From UBA1049 sp964522305 (GTDB lineage: Bacteria > Bacillota > Clostridia > Oscillospirales > CAG-382), in NCBI GenBank assembly GCA_964522305.1, contig CAZFVM010000062.1:1-8190 (forward strand): DNA of 8,190 nucleotides. The letters run 5' to 3'. Each line of letters begins with the position of its first letter. The first letter of the stretch is position 1. A program made the translations under genes and the position numbers. This document shows positions 1 to 4,916 of this stretch, piece after piece. Below the pieces are notes generated by a model. It was not told the origin of the DNA. It searched no databases and saw only the letters and a program-made list of their open reading frames with translations.

Positions 1-8
1 CACAGCAA

Positions 9-30
9 AAGCCGGGTAAATACCCGGCTT
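9..30 (-). terminator. GC-rich hairpin, probable terminator at the left edge
   Basis: A perfect 10-bp stem (AAGCCGGGTA at 9-18 paired with its complement at 21-30) surrounds a 2-nt centre, so the folded form would open at least one pair. Read on the minus strand the stem is followed by TTTT and then GCTGTG, a short U-tract that suits a factor-independent terminator for transcripts coming from msrA through the repeat array. On the plus strand the tail (GTGTTATATT) is poorer in T. It could equally serve a plus-strand gene ending left of the window, which cannot be seen. Confidence 0.45.
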
Positions 31-66
31 GTGTTATATTGACAAAAAAAGCGTCGCAGACACCTT

Positions 67-284
67 AACTGTGGGCTTCGCCCACTTCTAAACTGTACCG
101 TTAGGTATGTCACAACTGTGGGCTTCGCCCACTTCACAACTACGACCTACGGGAGTCTCCCAACTGGCGACTAAGTCGTCTTCGAACTTCAGACTTCTGT
201 CTGACTCCCAACTACGACCTACGGGCGTCTTCGAACTGCAACTTCGTCGTCTTCGAACTGTTGACTTCTGTCAACTTCAAAACT
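67..284. repeat. Tandem array of nine ~24-nt hairpin-forming units
   Basis: Nine units each begin with AACT, at 67, 91, 114, 138, 162, 185, 210, 234 and 256, and a tenth AACT lies at 281. Spacing is 22-25 nt. The usual plan is AACT, a 5-6 nt arm, a 3-4 nt loop (often TTC or TTCT), the complementary arm, then TTCG or a similar sequence. Clear stems are GTGGGC/GCCCAC (71-85 and again 118-132), GTACC/GGTAT (95-108), GGCGAC/GTCGTC (166-180), TCAGAC/GTCTGA (189-204) and GTTGAC/GTCAAC (260-275). Units 138, 210 and 234 pair with one or two mismatches. Arms differ between units but complementarity is kept, which points to selection on a folded RNA or DNA form rather than on the sequence. The array begins inside the msrA stop codon and fills the space to the left-edge hairpin. 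No credible gene is seen in it, and its function is unknown. Confidence 0.85.
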
Positions 285-813
285 ATCCTTTATTTTTAAA
301 ATTCCTCGCATATTCAAACAGCGAGCGGGGGATGTGGCAATAGCCGGAGGGGTTGTTTGTCAGATAGTCTTGGTGGTAGTCCTCGGCGGGGTAGTAGTTT
401 TGTAACTGCTCTACCTCGGTCATTATTGGGGAGCTGTACTCGGCGGACAGGGCTTGTATCGCTTTGTCTATCACCTCGCGGTCGGCGGGGTCGGTGTAAT
501 AAACCCCGGTGCGGTATTGGCTGCCGAAGTCCATGCCTTGCCTGTTCTTTGCCGTGGGGTCGATGGTCTTGAAAAATGCGGGTAGCAACTCGGACAGAGG
601 TATTACCTCGGGGTTGTAGACCACCTTGACCGCCTCGGCGTGTCCGGTGTCTTGGGTGCAGACTTGCTCATAGGTAGGGTGCTCGGTGTTGCCGTTGGCA
701 TACCCGACCTCGGTGGCAGTGACACCTTGTATAAGGGATAGGAACTTCTGGGTACCCCAGAAGCAGCCACCGGCGAGATATATTGTTGTTTGGTTATGGT
801 TTGTAGGTTCCAT
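283..813 (-). CDS. msrA: Peptide-methionine (S)-S-oxide reductase MsrA
   Basis: Cytosolic repair enzyme that reduces the S-epimer of methionine sulfoxide in proteins and free methionine, using thioredoxin. The 176-residue product has the family signature GCFWG with catalytic Cys17, followed by GYANG (38-42), GHAE (57-60), the GSQYR motif (97-101) and AEDYHQDY (143-150). Cys159 in the C-terminal GYCHIP segment is a plausible resolving cysteine, and Cys52 is a third. Length is normal for a stand-alone MsrA, with no MsrB domain fused. The start at 813 is chosen because AAAAGGAG (821-828) lies 7 nt upstream; an in-frame GTG at 849 would add 12 residues but has no such site and falls in the promoter region. 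The gene diverges from the nitroreductase gene, and its TAG stop overlaps the first bases of the hairpin array. Confidence 0.96.
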   Translation of the reverse strand: MEPTNHNQTTIYLAGGCFWGTQKFLSLIQGVTATEVGYANGNTEHPTYEQVCTQDTGHAEAVKVVYNPEVIPLSELLPAFFKTIDPTAKNRQGMDFGSQYRTGVYYTDPADREVIDKAIQALSAEYSSPIMTEVEQLQNYYPAEDYHQDYLTNNPSGYCHIPRSLFEYARNFKNKG

Positions 814-820
814 GGGTTTG

Positions 821-828
821 CTCCTTTT
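821..828 (-). promoter_or_regulatory. msrA ribosome binding site
   Basis: Read on the minus strand this is AAAAGGAG, 7 nt before the ATG at 813. It decides the start of msrA against the in-frame GTG 36 nt further upstream. Confidence 0.85.
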
Positions 829-842
829 TGGCTGTGTGAAAA

Positions 843-872
843 TTGACACAACACGGATTGCCGTGATATAAT
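843..872 (+). promoter_or_regulatory. Consensus sigma-A promoter of the nitroreductase gene
   Basis: TTGACA (843-848) and TATAAT (867-872) both match the housekeeping consensus exactly and are separated by 18 bp. The expected transcription start is near 879, giving a leader of about 30 nt that includes the AGGAGG site. This also argues against translation starting at the in-frame ATG at 878, which would sit at the very 5' end of the mRNA. Confidence 0.8.
852..865. promoter_or_regulatory. Inverted repeat in the promoter spacer, possible operator
   Basis: CACGG (852-856) and CCGTG (861-865) form a perfect 5-bp inverted repeat around ATTG, lying exactly between the -35 and -10 boxes of the nitroreductase promoter. 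A repressor bound here would block that promoter and, by position, could also affect msrA, whose likely start falls close by. The repeat is short and may be chance; no regulator gene is visible. Confidence 0.3.
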
Positions 873-899
873 TATATATGGAAAAACACTTTTTTTGCA
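866..899 (-). promoter_or_regulatory. Candidate msrA promoter sharing a palindromic -10
   Basis: ATATAATTATAT (866-877) is a perfect 12-bp palindrome, so the minus strand also reads TATAAT (871-876). At 17 bp upstream the minus strand has TGCAAA (894-899), which matches only three of six -35 bases. Transcription from here would give msrA a leader of about 50 nt. The -10 is convincing and the -35 is weak, so msrA may depend on the shared -10 or be expressed at a low level. Confidence 0.45.
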
Positions 900-904
900 G
901 GAGG
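899..904 (+). promoter_or_regulatory. Nitroreductase ribosome binding site
   Basis: A perfect AGGAGG stands 6 nt before the ATG at 911 and fixes that start over the upstream in-frame ATG at 878 and an out-of-frame ATG at 906. Confidence 0.9.
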
Positions 905-910
905 TATGAT

Positions 911-1486
911 ATGCTCTTTGATTTGCTTTATAAAAACCGTAGTTATAGGAACTTTGACTCCTCCCGGCAGATAACCCGGCAGGAGCTGGAAAAGCTGGTG
1001 TCCGCTGCCCGCATCTCCCCTGCTGCCAGAAACCTGCAACCTTTGAAGTATTATCTGTCAAGCGAGCCCGAGACTAACAAAATTATACTGCAAAACATCC
1101 GCTTTGCTGCGGATATAAAGGACCGCACCTTCCCCACCCCCGGGATGGAAGCCACCGCCTATATTATTATCTGCCATGATACCGATATTTTTGAATCCCC
1201 CCGGAGGTTCTGGAAGGATGTGGGGATTGTCGCCCAGAGCATGATGCTCGCAGCTACCGAGATGGGACTGGGGGGCTGTATGATAGGGAGCCTGGAGGCG
1301 GAAATAATCGCCAAAGAGCTAAAACTGCCGGATAACCTGCTACCCCAATTGATATTGGTGCTGGGCAAACCTGCGGAGGAGGCAAAGATAGTACAGGCAA
1401 AGGACGGAAACGTGGTATACTACCGAGACGAAGAGGATGTCCAATGTGTACCCAAGCGCACCCTGGAAGAGCTTATTATAAACTGA
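911..1486 (+). CDS. Nitroreductase family FMN-dependent oxidoreductase
   Basis: A 191-residue flavoprotein of the nitroreductase fold, expected to bind FMN as a homodimer in the cytosol and use NAD(P)H to reduce nitroaromatics, quinones or a related natural substrate. The N-terminal NRSYRNFD (9-16) and the SPAARNLQP stretch (36-44) match the two FMN-contact motifs. The segment from GIVAQSMMLAATEMGLGG (105-122) to the following CMIG is the family's central helix and glycine-rich turn. LVLGKPAEE (149-157) and the C-terminal VPKRTLEELI complete the pattern. Length is typical of the short clostridial subgroup. The start follows a perfect AGGAGG, and a full consensus promoter lies just upstream. 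It is transcribed alone and ends before a strong terminator. Exact substrate cannot be told from sequence. Divergence from msrA suggests a role in redox or electrophile stress, which is an inference. Confidence 0.93.
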   Translation: MLFDLLYKNRSYRNFDSSRQITRQELEKLVSAARISPAARNLQPLKYYLSSEPETNKIILQNIRFAADIKDRTFPTPGMEATAYIIICHDTDIFESPRRFWKDVGIVAQSMMLAATEMGLGGCMIGSLEAEIIAKELKLPDNLLPQLILVLGKPAEEAKIVQAKDGNVVYYRDEEDVQCVPKRTLEELIIN

Positions 1487-1512
1487 TTATAACACCGAAA
1501 ATATTAATAATA

Positions 1513-1560
1513 AAGTACTCGTTTTGGTCATATCAAAACGAGTACTTCTTTATTTTTTTT
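1513..1560 (+). terminator. Strong intrinsic terminator between convergent genes
   Basis: A perfect 14-bp stem (AAGTACTCGTTTTG at 1513-1526 with its complement at 1534-1547) has a 7-nt loop and is followed on the plus strand by CTTTATTTTTTTT. It lies 26 nt after the nitroreductase stop. On the minus strand the stem is followed by an AT-rich run with several Ts, so it probably also ends the rhodanese gene transcript, whose stop is at 1617. Confidence 0.93.
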
Positions 1561-1616
1561 GCTTGTAAATCAGATGGGTTTGCCCAAAGGTTAAAAATTA
1601 TGAATACATAGTTTTG

Positions 1617-2201
1617 TTATATATTTACTACCGCTACGGGGTAGCGGGGGTATGCAAACGCCGAAGGGCTTGGTACCGGGTCGGTAATCTCGTATTGCCA
1701 ATCGATGATACCGCCGAAGTCGTAGACCTTGGTGTATCCTAAGTCTATGAGCTTGAGAGCTGCCTGGCGACTCCTGTTGCCGGAGCGACAATATATGAGT
1801 ATCTCTGCGTCTAAGTCGGGGAGCAAGTCCGGCCTTGCCGAGCCGATAGTCTCGTTGGGGATAAGGATTGCCCCGGGGATATGCCCGGCATCATACTCCG
1901 CCTTTGTACGGACATCTAAGATAATTACCTCGTCACCGCTGTCTATCCTCTCTTTGGCTTTGGCGGGGGATATTGCTATGTATTCAATCTTCAGGGGTTG
2001 TTCGCTGATTTCTTCCCCGTTTTTTTTTTGAGGTGTGGTAAATATCCCTGCAACCAAAAGCCCCATTATTATTCCGTATGCGATGGAGATATAGGGGTTG
2101 GCCGTGAGGGGGCAAGCACCGGTGGAACACCCGATAACCCTGTACAAAACAAGGTATCCGAATGCGCCTCCCGCGAGGGCACCGATAATGTATTTGATCA
2201 T
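1617..2201 (-). CDS. Membrane-anchored rhodanese with N-terminal DUF6132 domain
   Basis: The 194-residue protein has two parts. Residues 1-55 hold two hydrophobic helices (about 3-21 and 37-54) joined by GCSTGACPLTANPY, the hallmark of the DUF6132 family, with Cys25 and Cys30. Residues about 74-172 form a single rhodanese domain: ILDVR (94-98), GHIPGA (106-111) and the active-site loop CRSGNRS (138-144) with Cys138. Such domains carry persulfide sulfur on the loop cysteine. The short linker suggests the catalytic domain sits at the inner membrane face, but topology is not proven. The ATG follows AAGGAGG (2209-2215) by 7 nt. The gene has its own candidate promoter and is convergent with the nitroreductase gene. 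Substrate and partner are unknown; sulfur trafficking or persulfide handling is likely from the family. Confidence 0.9.
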   Translation of the reverse strand: MIKYIIGALAGGAFGYLVLYRVIGCSTGACPLTANPYISIAYGIIMGLLVAGIFTTPQKKNGEEISEQPLKIEYIAISPAKAKERIDSGDEVIILDVRTKAEYDAGHIPGAILIPNETIGSARPDLLPDLDAEILIYCRSGNRSRQAALKLIDLGYTKVYDFGGIIDWQYEITDPVPSPSAFAYPRYPVAVVNI

Positions 2202-2240
2202 AAGAAGTCCTCCTTGTCATGATAGTCAAGTCGTAATGTT

Positions 2241-2269
2241 ATTGTATGCAATGTTAGACTTTGTTTCAG
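2241..2269 (-). promoter_or_regulatory. Candidate promoter of the DUF6132-rhodanese gene
   Basis: On the minus strand CTGAAA (2264-2269, four of six -35 bases) and TACAAT (2241-2246, five of six -10 bases) are 17 bp apart. The expected start near 2234 leaves a leader of about 33 nt before the ATG at 2201. This supports independent transcription of the gene from the fatty-acid operon upstream. Confidence 0.5.
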
Positions 2270-2284
2270 TGATATTGTCACAAT
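2267..2284. promoter_or_regulatory. Operator-like inverted repeat at the -35 box
   Basis: The minus strand reads ATTGTGACAATATCACTG. TTGTGA and TCACTG are imperfect inverted half-sites around 5 nt, with a perfect GTGA/TCAC core. The site overlaps the -35 of the rhodanese promoter, where a repressor would act. It resembles Rex or CRP/FNR-type half-sites, but spacing is one short of the Rex consensus and one half-site is poor, so no regulator is assigned. Confidence 0.3.
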
Positions 2285-2292
2285 GGACTTGT

Positions 2293-2372
2293 AAAGAACA
2301 GTAAGTGATGCAAAGGCATCCATACTTTGGAAAGAACAAGGCACCCCTACTTTGTAAGGATGCCTGTTCTTT
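2293..2372. repeat. Cluster of direct and inverted repeats able to form alternative hairpins
   Basis: Two direct copies of the pattern AAAGAACA, GGCA(T/C)CC, TACTTTG lie at 2293-2329 and 2331-2354; the first copy carries 14 extra bases after AAAGAACA. An inverted copy, GGATGCC followed by TGTTCTTT, lies at 2358-2372. The inverted copy can pair with the second direct copy (12 bp with one bulged A, 2331-2343 with 2361-2372, then further short pairing inward) or with the first (AAAGAACA 2293-2300 and GGCATCC 2315-2321). The cluster lies about 50 nt after the last gene of the fatty-acid operon and before the rhodanese promoter. It could end or stabilise the operon mRNA, or be a degenerate mobile repeat. 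No T-run follows on the minus strand, so it is not called a classical terminator. Confidence 0.7.
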
Positions 2373-2419
2373 GTTGAGGAATGAAAATGAAAAAATATAT
2401 CGCTTGTTTTTTTGTACAT

Positions 2420-3232
2420 TTAGGTTTGCCAGATTATACCTATCACCCCTGCTCCTAAATGGATGCCCAGGACAGGACCCAAGGGGCGTGTCCGTACTTG
2501 GGAATCCGGGAACAATCCGGATATTAGTTGGGACAGGATGCTTATCGTCTTTGTCGGTTTGCCGTAGTATTGGATTATTATTTCTCTGGCGCTCTTTGGG
2601 ATGTTTCGCACCATCTTCTTTATCCTGTCGGTGCCGCCGAGGGCTACCTCGGAGGCAGAGATTACCCCGTTCTTTAGTACCAAGATGGGGCGGTGATGCA
2701 AAACAGTGCCCAGCCCGCGGGGGACTCCGGTCAGGCGTCTGCTCTTTCGCAGTCCCGACAGGTCGTCTACCGAGAACATAACCGTGATTGAGGTGATGTG
2801 CTTATATATCCCCCCCACCACTTCCTTTGGTGACATACCGGTCCTCGCCAGTACCCTCGCCCGCTTGACCAACATCAACAGCCCTGCGGCGGTCAAGGAT
2901 GAGTCGACTATATCGACACTGCCGCTGCCCACCAGCTTCTTTGCCGAGACGGCGTTGTAATACGCCTTGCTCAACCGGGAGGACAAAGTGATGCAGATTA
3001 TATGATAACCCTTGCGGAGTAACAGGGAAAAAACCCGGGCAAAATCCTCGGGCTCGGGCGCCCAGGTGTAGGACTCCTCCCCCGGCTTTTGCGCCTTGTG
3101 GAAAAAGTCTGAATAGGTTTCTTTGTAGGAGGTTGTCCCTACACGATAGTTTTGGGGGATTATATACACCCCGTATGCCGCCGCTTCCCGCTTGCTCATA
3201 CAAACGGTGCTGTCTGTTACAATGGCAATCAT
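2420..3232 (-). CDS. DegV family fatty-acid binding protein (FakB-like)
   Basis: This 270-residue protein has the DegV fold: N-terminal IVTDST (4-9), a central TLSSRLSKAY (82-91), VDSS (109-112 region) and the C-terminal LGPVLGIHLGAG (251-262). Family members bind one fatty acid in a buried tunnel; in the FakAB system the lipid-loaded protein presents its acyl group to the kinase FakA for acyl-phosphate formation. Likely carboxylate contacts by analogy are Thr56, Ser84/85 and His258. The usual TSQP loop is altered to YTWAPEP, so ligand preference may differ. The ATG directly follows the accA TAA with no gap, and AGGAA (3241-3245) lies 8 nt before it inside accA, so translation is coupled to the fatty-acid operon. 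It is the last gene of that operon. No fakA is visible here. Fatty-acid binding is known for the family; a FakB role is inferred. Confidence 0.88.
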   Translation of the reverse strand: MIAIVTDSTVCMSKREAAAYGVYIIPQNYRVGTTSYKETYSDFFHKAQKPGEESYTWAPEPEDFARVFSLLLRKGYHIICITLSSRLSKAYYNAVSAKKLVGSGSVDIVDSSLTAAGLLMLVKRARVLARTGMSPKEVVGGIYKHITSITVMFSVDDLSGLRKSRRLTGVPRGLGTVLHHRPILVLKNGVISASEVALGGTDRIKKMVRNIPKSAREIIIQYYGKPTKTISILSQLISGLFPDSQVRTRPLGPVLGIHLGAGVIGIIWQT

Positions 3233-4021
3233 TTATGGCTTTCCTATTCTGCGGAATTTCTCGTACCGCTTCTTTAACATTTCGTCCTGCTTCTTTTGGC
3301 TTTCGCTTATCTTTTCAAAACCCTCTAAGGTTTTTGTGAGCCGAGACTTTATATCGGTGTAAACTTGCCCGAAATCCTCGGACTCGGCTATTATCAGGTC
3401 GGCTACCCCAAACTCCTTGAGGTCTTGGGCGGTGAGCCGCAAATACTCTGCCGCCTTGTCCACCGCCTTTGTGTCCTTCCAAAGTATGGAGGCGCACCCT
3501 TCCGGGGATATGACCGAGTAGATTGAGTTTTCCAGCATCCAGATTTGGTCTGCCACTGCCAACGCCAAAGCGCCGCCGCTGCCTCCTTCACCGATAAAAA
3601 TCGAGATAATCGGGGTGTTGAGGGTCATCATTTCGTAGAGGTTCTCGGCTATCGCCTGCCCTTGTCCTCTACTCTCTGCCTCTATTCCGCAAAAAGCACC
3701 GGAGGTGTCTACAAAGGTTATTATGGGACGATGAAACTTTTCTGCCAGCTTCATCTGCCGTAACGCCTTGCGGTAGCCCTCGGGGTGGGCAGAGCCGAAG
3801 TTGCGGTGGATTCTGTCCTTGGTATCCGAGCCCTTCTCCAGCCCTATGACCGTGACCGGGGTGTCCTCAAAGAGGGCTATGCCGGCAACCACCGCCGGGT
3901 CGTCCCCGAACCGTCGGTCGCCGTGGAGAGGGGTGAAATCGGTAAAAATGTTCTTTATATAATCCTTTGCGGTGGGTCTGCCCTTCGCCCGTGCCGCTTT
4001 GACTTTGTCAATCGCTGTCAT
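3233..4021 (-). CDS. accA: Acetyl-CoA carboxylase carboxyltransferase subunit alpha
   Basis: The alpha subunit forms, with AccD, the enzyme that moves CO2 from biotin on AccB to acetyl-CoA, giving malonyl-CoA. The 262-residue product begins MTAIDKVKAARAKGRPTA, the compact N-terminus common in Firmicutes, which lack the longer N-terminal extension of E. coli AccA. Crotonase-fold motifs include RNFGSAHPEGYRKA (73-86), DTSGAFCG (105-112), the oxyanion-type glycine loop GEGGSGG (144-150) and SPEGCASILWKD (172-183). The C-terminus is lysine-rich and helical. The start at 4021 is preferred to the in-frame ATG at 4042 because AAGGGGG (4028-4034) stands 6 nt before it and the family alignment begins there. 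It overlaps the end of accD by 14 nt, suggesting translational coupling of the two partner subunits. Confidence 0.97.
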   Translation of the reverse strand: MTAIDKVKAARAKGRPTAKDYIKNIFTDFTPLHGDRRFGDDPAVVAGIALFEDTPVTVIGLEKGSDTKDRIHRNFGSAHPEGYRKALRQMKLAEKFHRPIITFVDTSGAFCGIEAESRGQGQAIAENLYEMMTLNTPIISIFIGEGGSGGALALAVADQIWMLENSIYSVISPEGCASILWKDTKAVDKAAEYLRLTAQDLKEFGVADLIIAESEDFGQVYTDIKSRLTKTLEGFEKISESQKKQDEMLKKRYEKFRRIGKP

Positions 4022-4910
4022 TGTCTTCCCCCTTCTTTGCATTGTGGAGCCTTAGTATGCGGGTGAGGTAATCCCGTTGTTCCCGTCTGTCTACTATGTC
4101 ATCGATAAACCCGGTCAAAAGCAGGTATTCTGCCTTCTGGAAGTTTGGCGGGAGCTTCTGACGGATGGTCTGCTCTATTACCCGCGGACCGGCAAAACCT
4201 ATGAGGGCGCCGGGTTCGGAGATTATAATATCTCCCTGCATGGCAAAACTGGCGGTGACCCCGCCGGTGGTGGGGTTGGTCAACACAGTGACATACAGGT
4301 TGCCTGCGTCGCTGTGACGCTTGACCGCTCCGCTGACCTTCGCCATCTGCATCAAAGACAAAATCCCCTCTTGCATTCGAGCGCCGCCGGAGACGGTGAA
4401 CCCTATCACCGGCAACCCCTTCTTGGTCGCGTGTTCGAACAATCGGGTCAGCTTCTCCCCTACTATTGTTCCCATAGAGCCCATGATAAAACGAGGTTCG
4501 AAGGCAAAAATAGCGCATTTGTAGCCTCCGATGGTGCAACGGCCGGTGATAACCGCCTCTCGTTCTTTGCTATCCTGCTTTGCTTTTTGCAGTTTTTCGT
4601 CATAATCCGGGAAATCGATGATATTGGAGGAGGTCAGCTTCTTGTCTGACTCGTCAAAGCTCTTTTTGTCGGCTATCATCTCGATTCTCGCCCTTGCCCC
4701 TATCTTGAAGTTGTGAAAGCAATTGGGGCATAGACCGTAGCGGGTGTAATCTTCGCTCTTGAAAAAGGGTTCTTTACAGCTCGGGCAGTTTATATAAAGC
4801 TCGGGGGGTATCTTTGCCTCTCTCACCTCGGGCTTTGTCTTTTGTTTTTGGTCTTTTTGTCCTGTTTCTAACTCATTGGCAGGTTTTTTGAAAAAGAATT
4901 TTGTAAACAT
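4008..4910 (-). CDS. accD: Acetyl-CoA carboxylase carboxyltransferase subunit beta
   Basis: The beta partner of AccA, 300 residues. A lysine- and glutamine-rich lead (1-35) precedes a four-cysteine zinc ribbon, CPSC (42-45) and CPNC (61-64), which in E. coli AccD binds zinc and can bind nucleic acid. The crotonase-like catalytic domain follows, with FIMGSMGTIVGEK (141-153), SGGARMQEG (174-182), NPTTGGVTASFA (212-223) and IGFAGPRVIEQT (237-248), the acetyl-CoA site motifs. All expected elements are present. The ATG lies 6 nt after the accC stop. The nearest good Shine-Dalgarno match, GAAAGGAG (4926-4933) inside accC, is 15 nt from the ATG, longer than usual, so initiation may rely on ribosomes ending accC. 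The acidic tail GEDNDSD overlaps the accA start. Confidence 0.98.
   Translation of the reverse strand: MFTKFFFKKPANELETGQKDQKQKTKPEVREAKIPPELYINCPSCKEPFFKSEDYTRYGLCPNCFHNFKIGARARIEMIADKKSFDESDKKLTSSNIIDFPDYDEKLQKAKQDSKEREAVITGRCTIGGYKCAIFAFEPRFIMGSMGTIVGEKLTRLFEHATKKGLPVIGFTVSGGARMQEGILSLMQMAKVSGAVKRHSDAGNLYVTVLTNPTTGGVTASFAMQGDIIISEPGALIGFAGPRVIEQTIRQKLPPNFQKAEYLLLTGFIDDIVDRREQRDYLTRILRLHNAKKGEDNDSD
4028..4034 (-). promoter_or_regulatory. accA ribosome binding site inside accD
   Basis: The minus strand reads AAGGGGG, 6 nt before the ATG at 4021. It lies within the last codons of accD and decides the accA start over the ATG at 4042, which has only a weak AAGG upstream. Confidence 0.7.
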
Positions 4911-4916
4911 TTTTTG

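Noticed and set aside
39..67. TTGACA at 39-44 as a plus-strand promoter
   Set aside because: No acceptable -10 box lies 16-19 bp downstream, and no plus-strand gene follows.
67..284. CRISPR array
   Set aside because: Units are only 22-25 nt including any variable part, variable parts are self-complementary, and no cas gene is visible.
107..343. Plus-strand 78-codon open frame across the hairpin array
   Set aside because: It has an SQL-rich repetitive composition created by the 24-nt array, no proper ribosome binding site, and runs antisense into the end of msrA.
814..849. GTG start that would lengthen MsrA by 12 residues
   Set aside because: AAAAGGAG lies 7 nt before the ATG at 813, and the extra residues are not part of the family domain.
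878..910. Upstream ATG start for the nitroreductase
   Set aside because: It coincides with the predicted transcription start, while a perfect AGGAGG precedes the ATG at 911.
1574..1586. Small TGGG/CCCA hairpin after the rhodanese gene as a terminator
   Set aside because: The stem is only 4 bp and no T-run follows on the minus strand; the 14-bp stem at 1513-1547 is a better candidate.
2305..2781. Plus-strand 158-codon frame overlapping degV
   Set aside because: It lies mostly antisense to a well-supported gene, begins inside a structured repeat, and has low-complexity Leu/Arg/Ser/Gly composition.
4077..4649. Plus-strand 190-codon frame inside accD
   Set aside because: It is antisense to accD, whose motifs are all intact, and shows no family resemblance.
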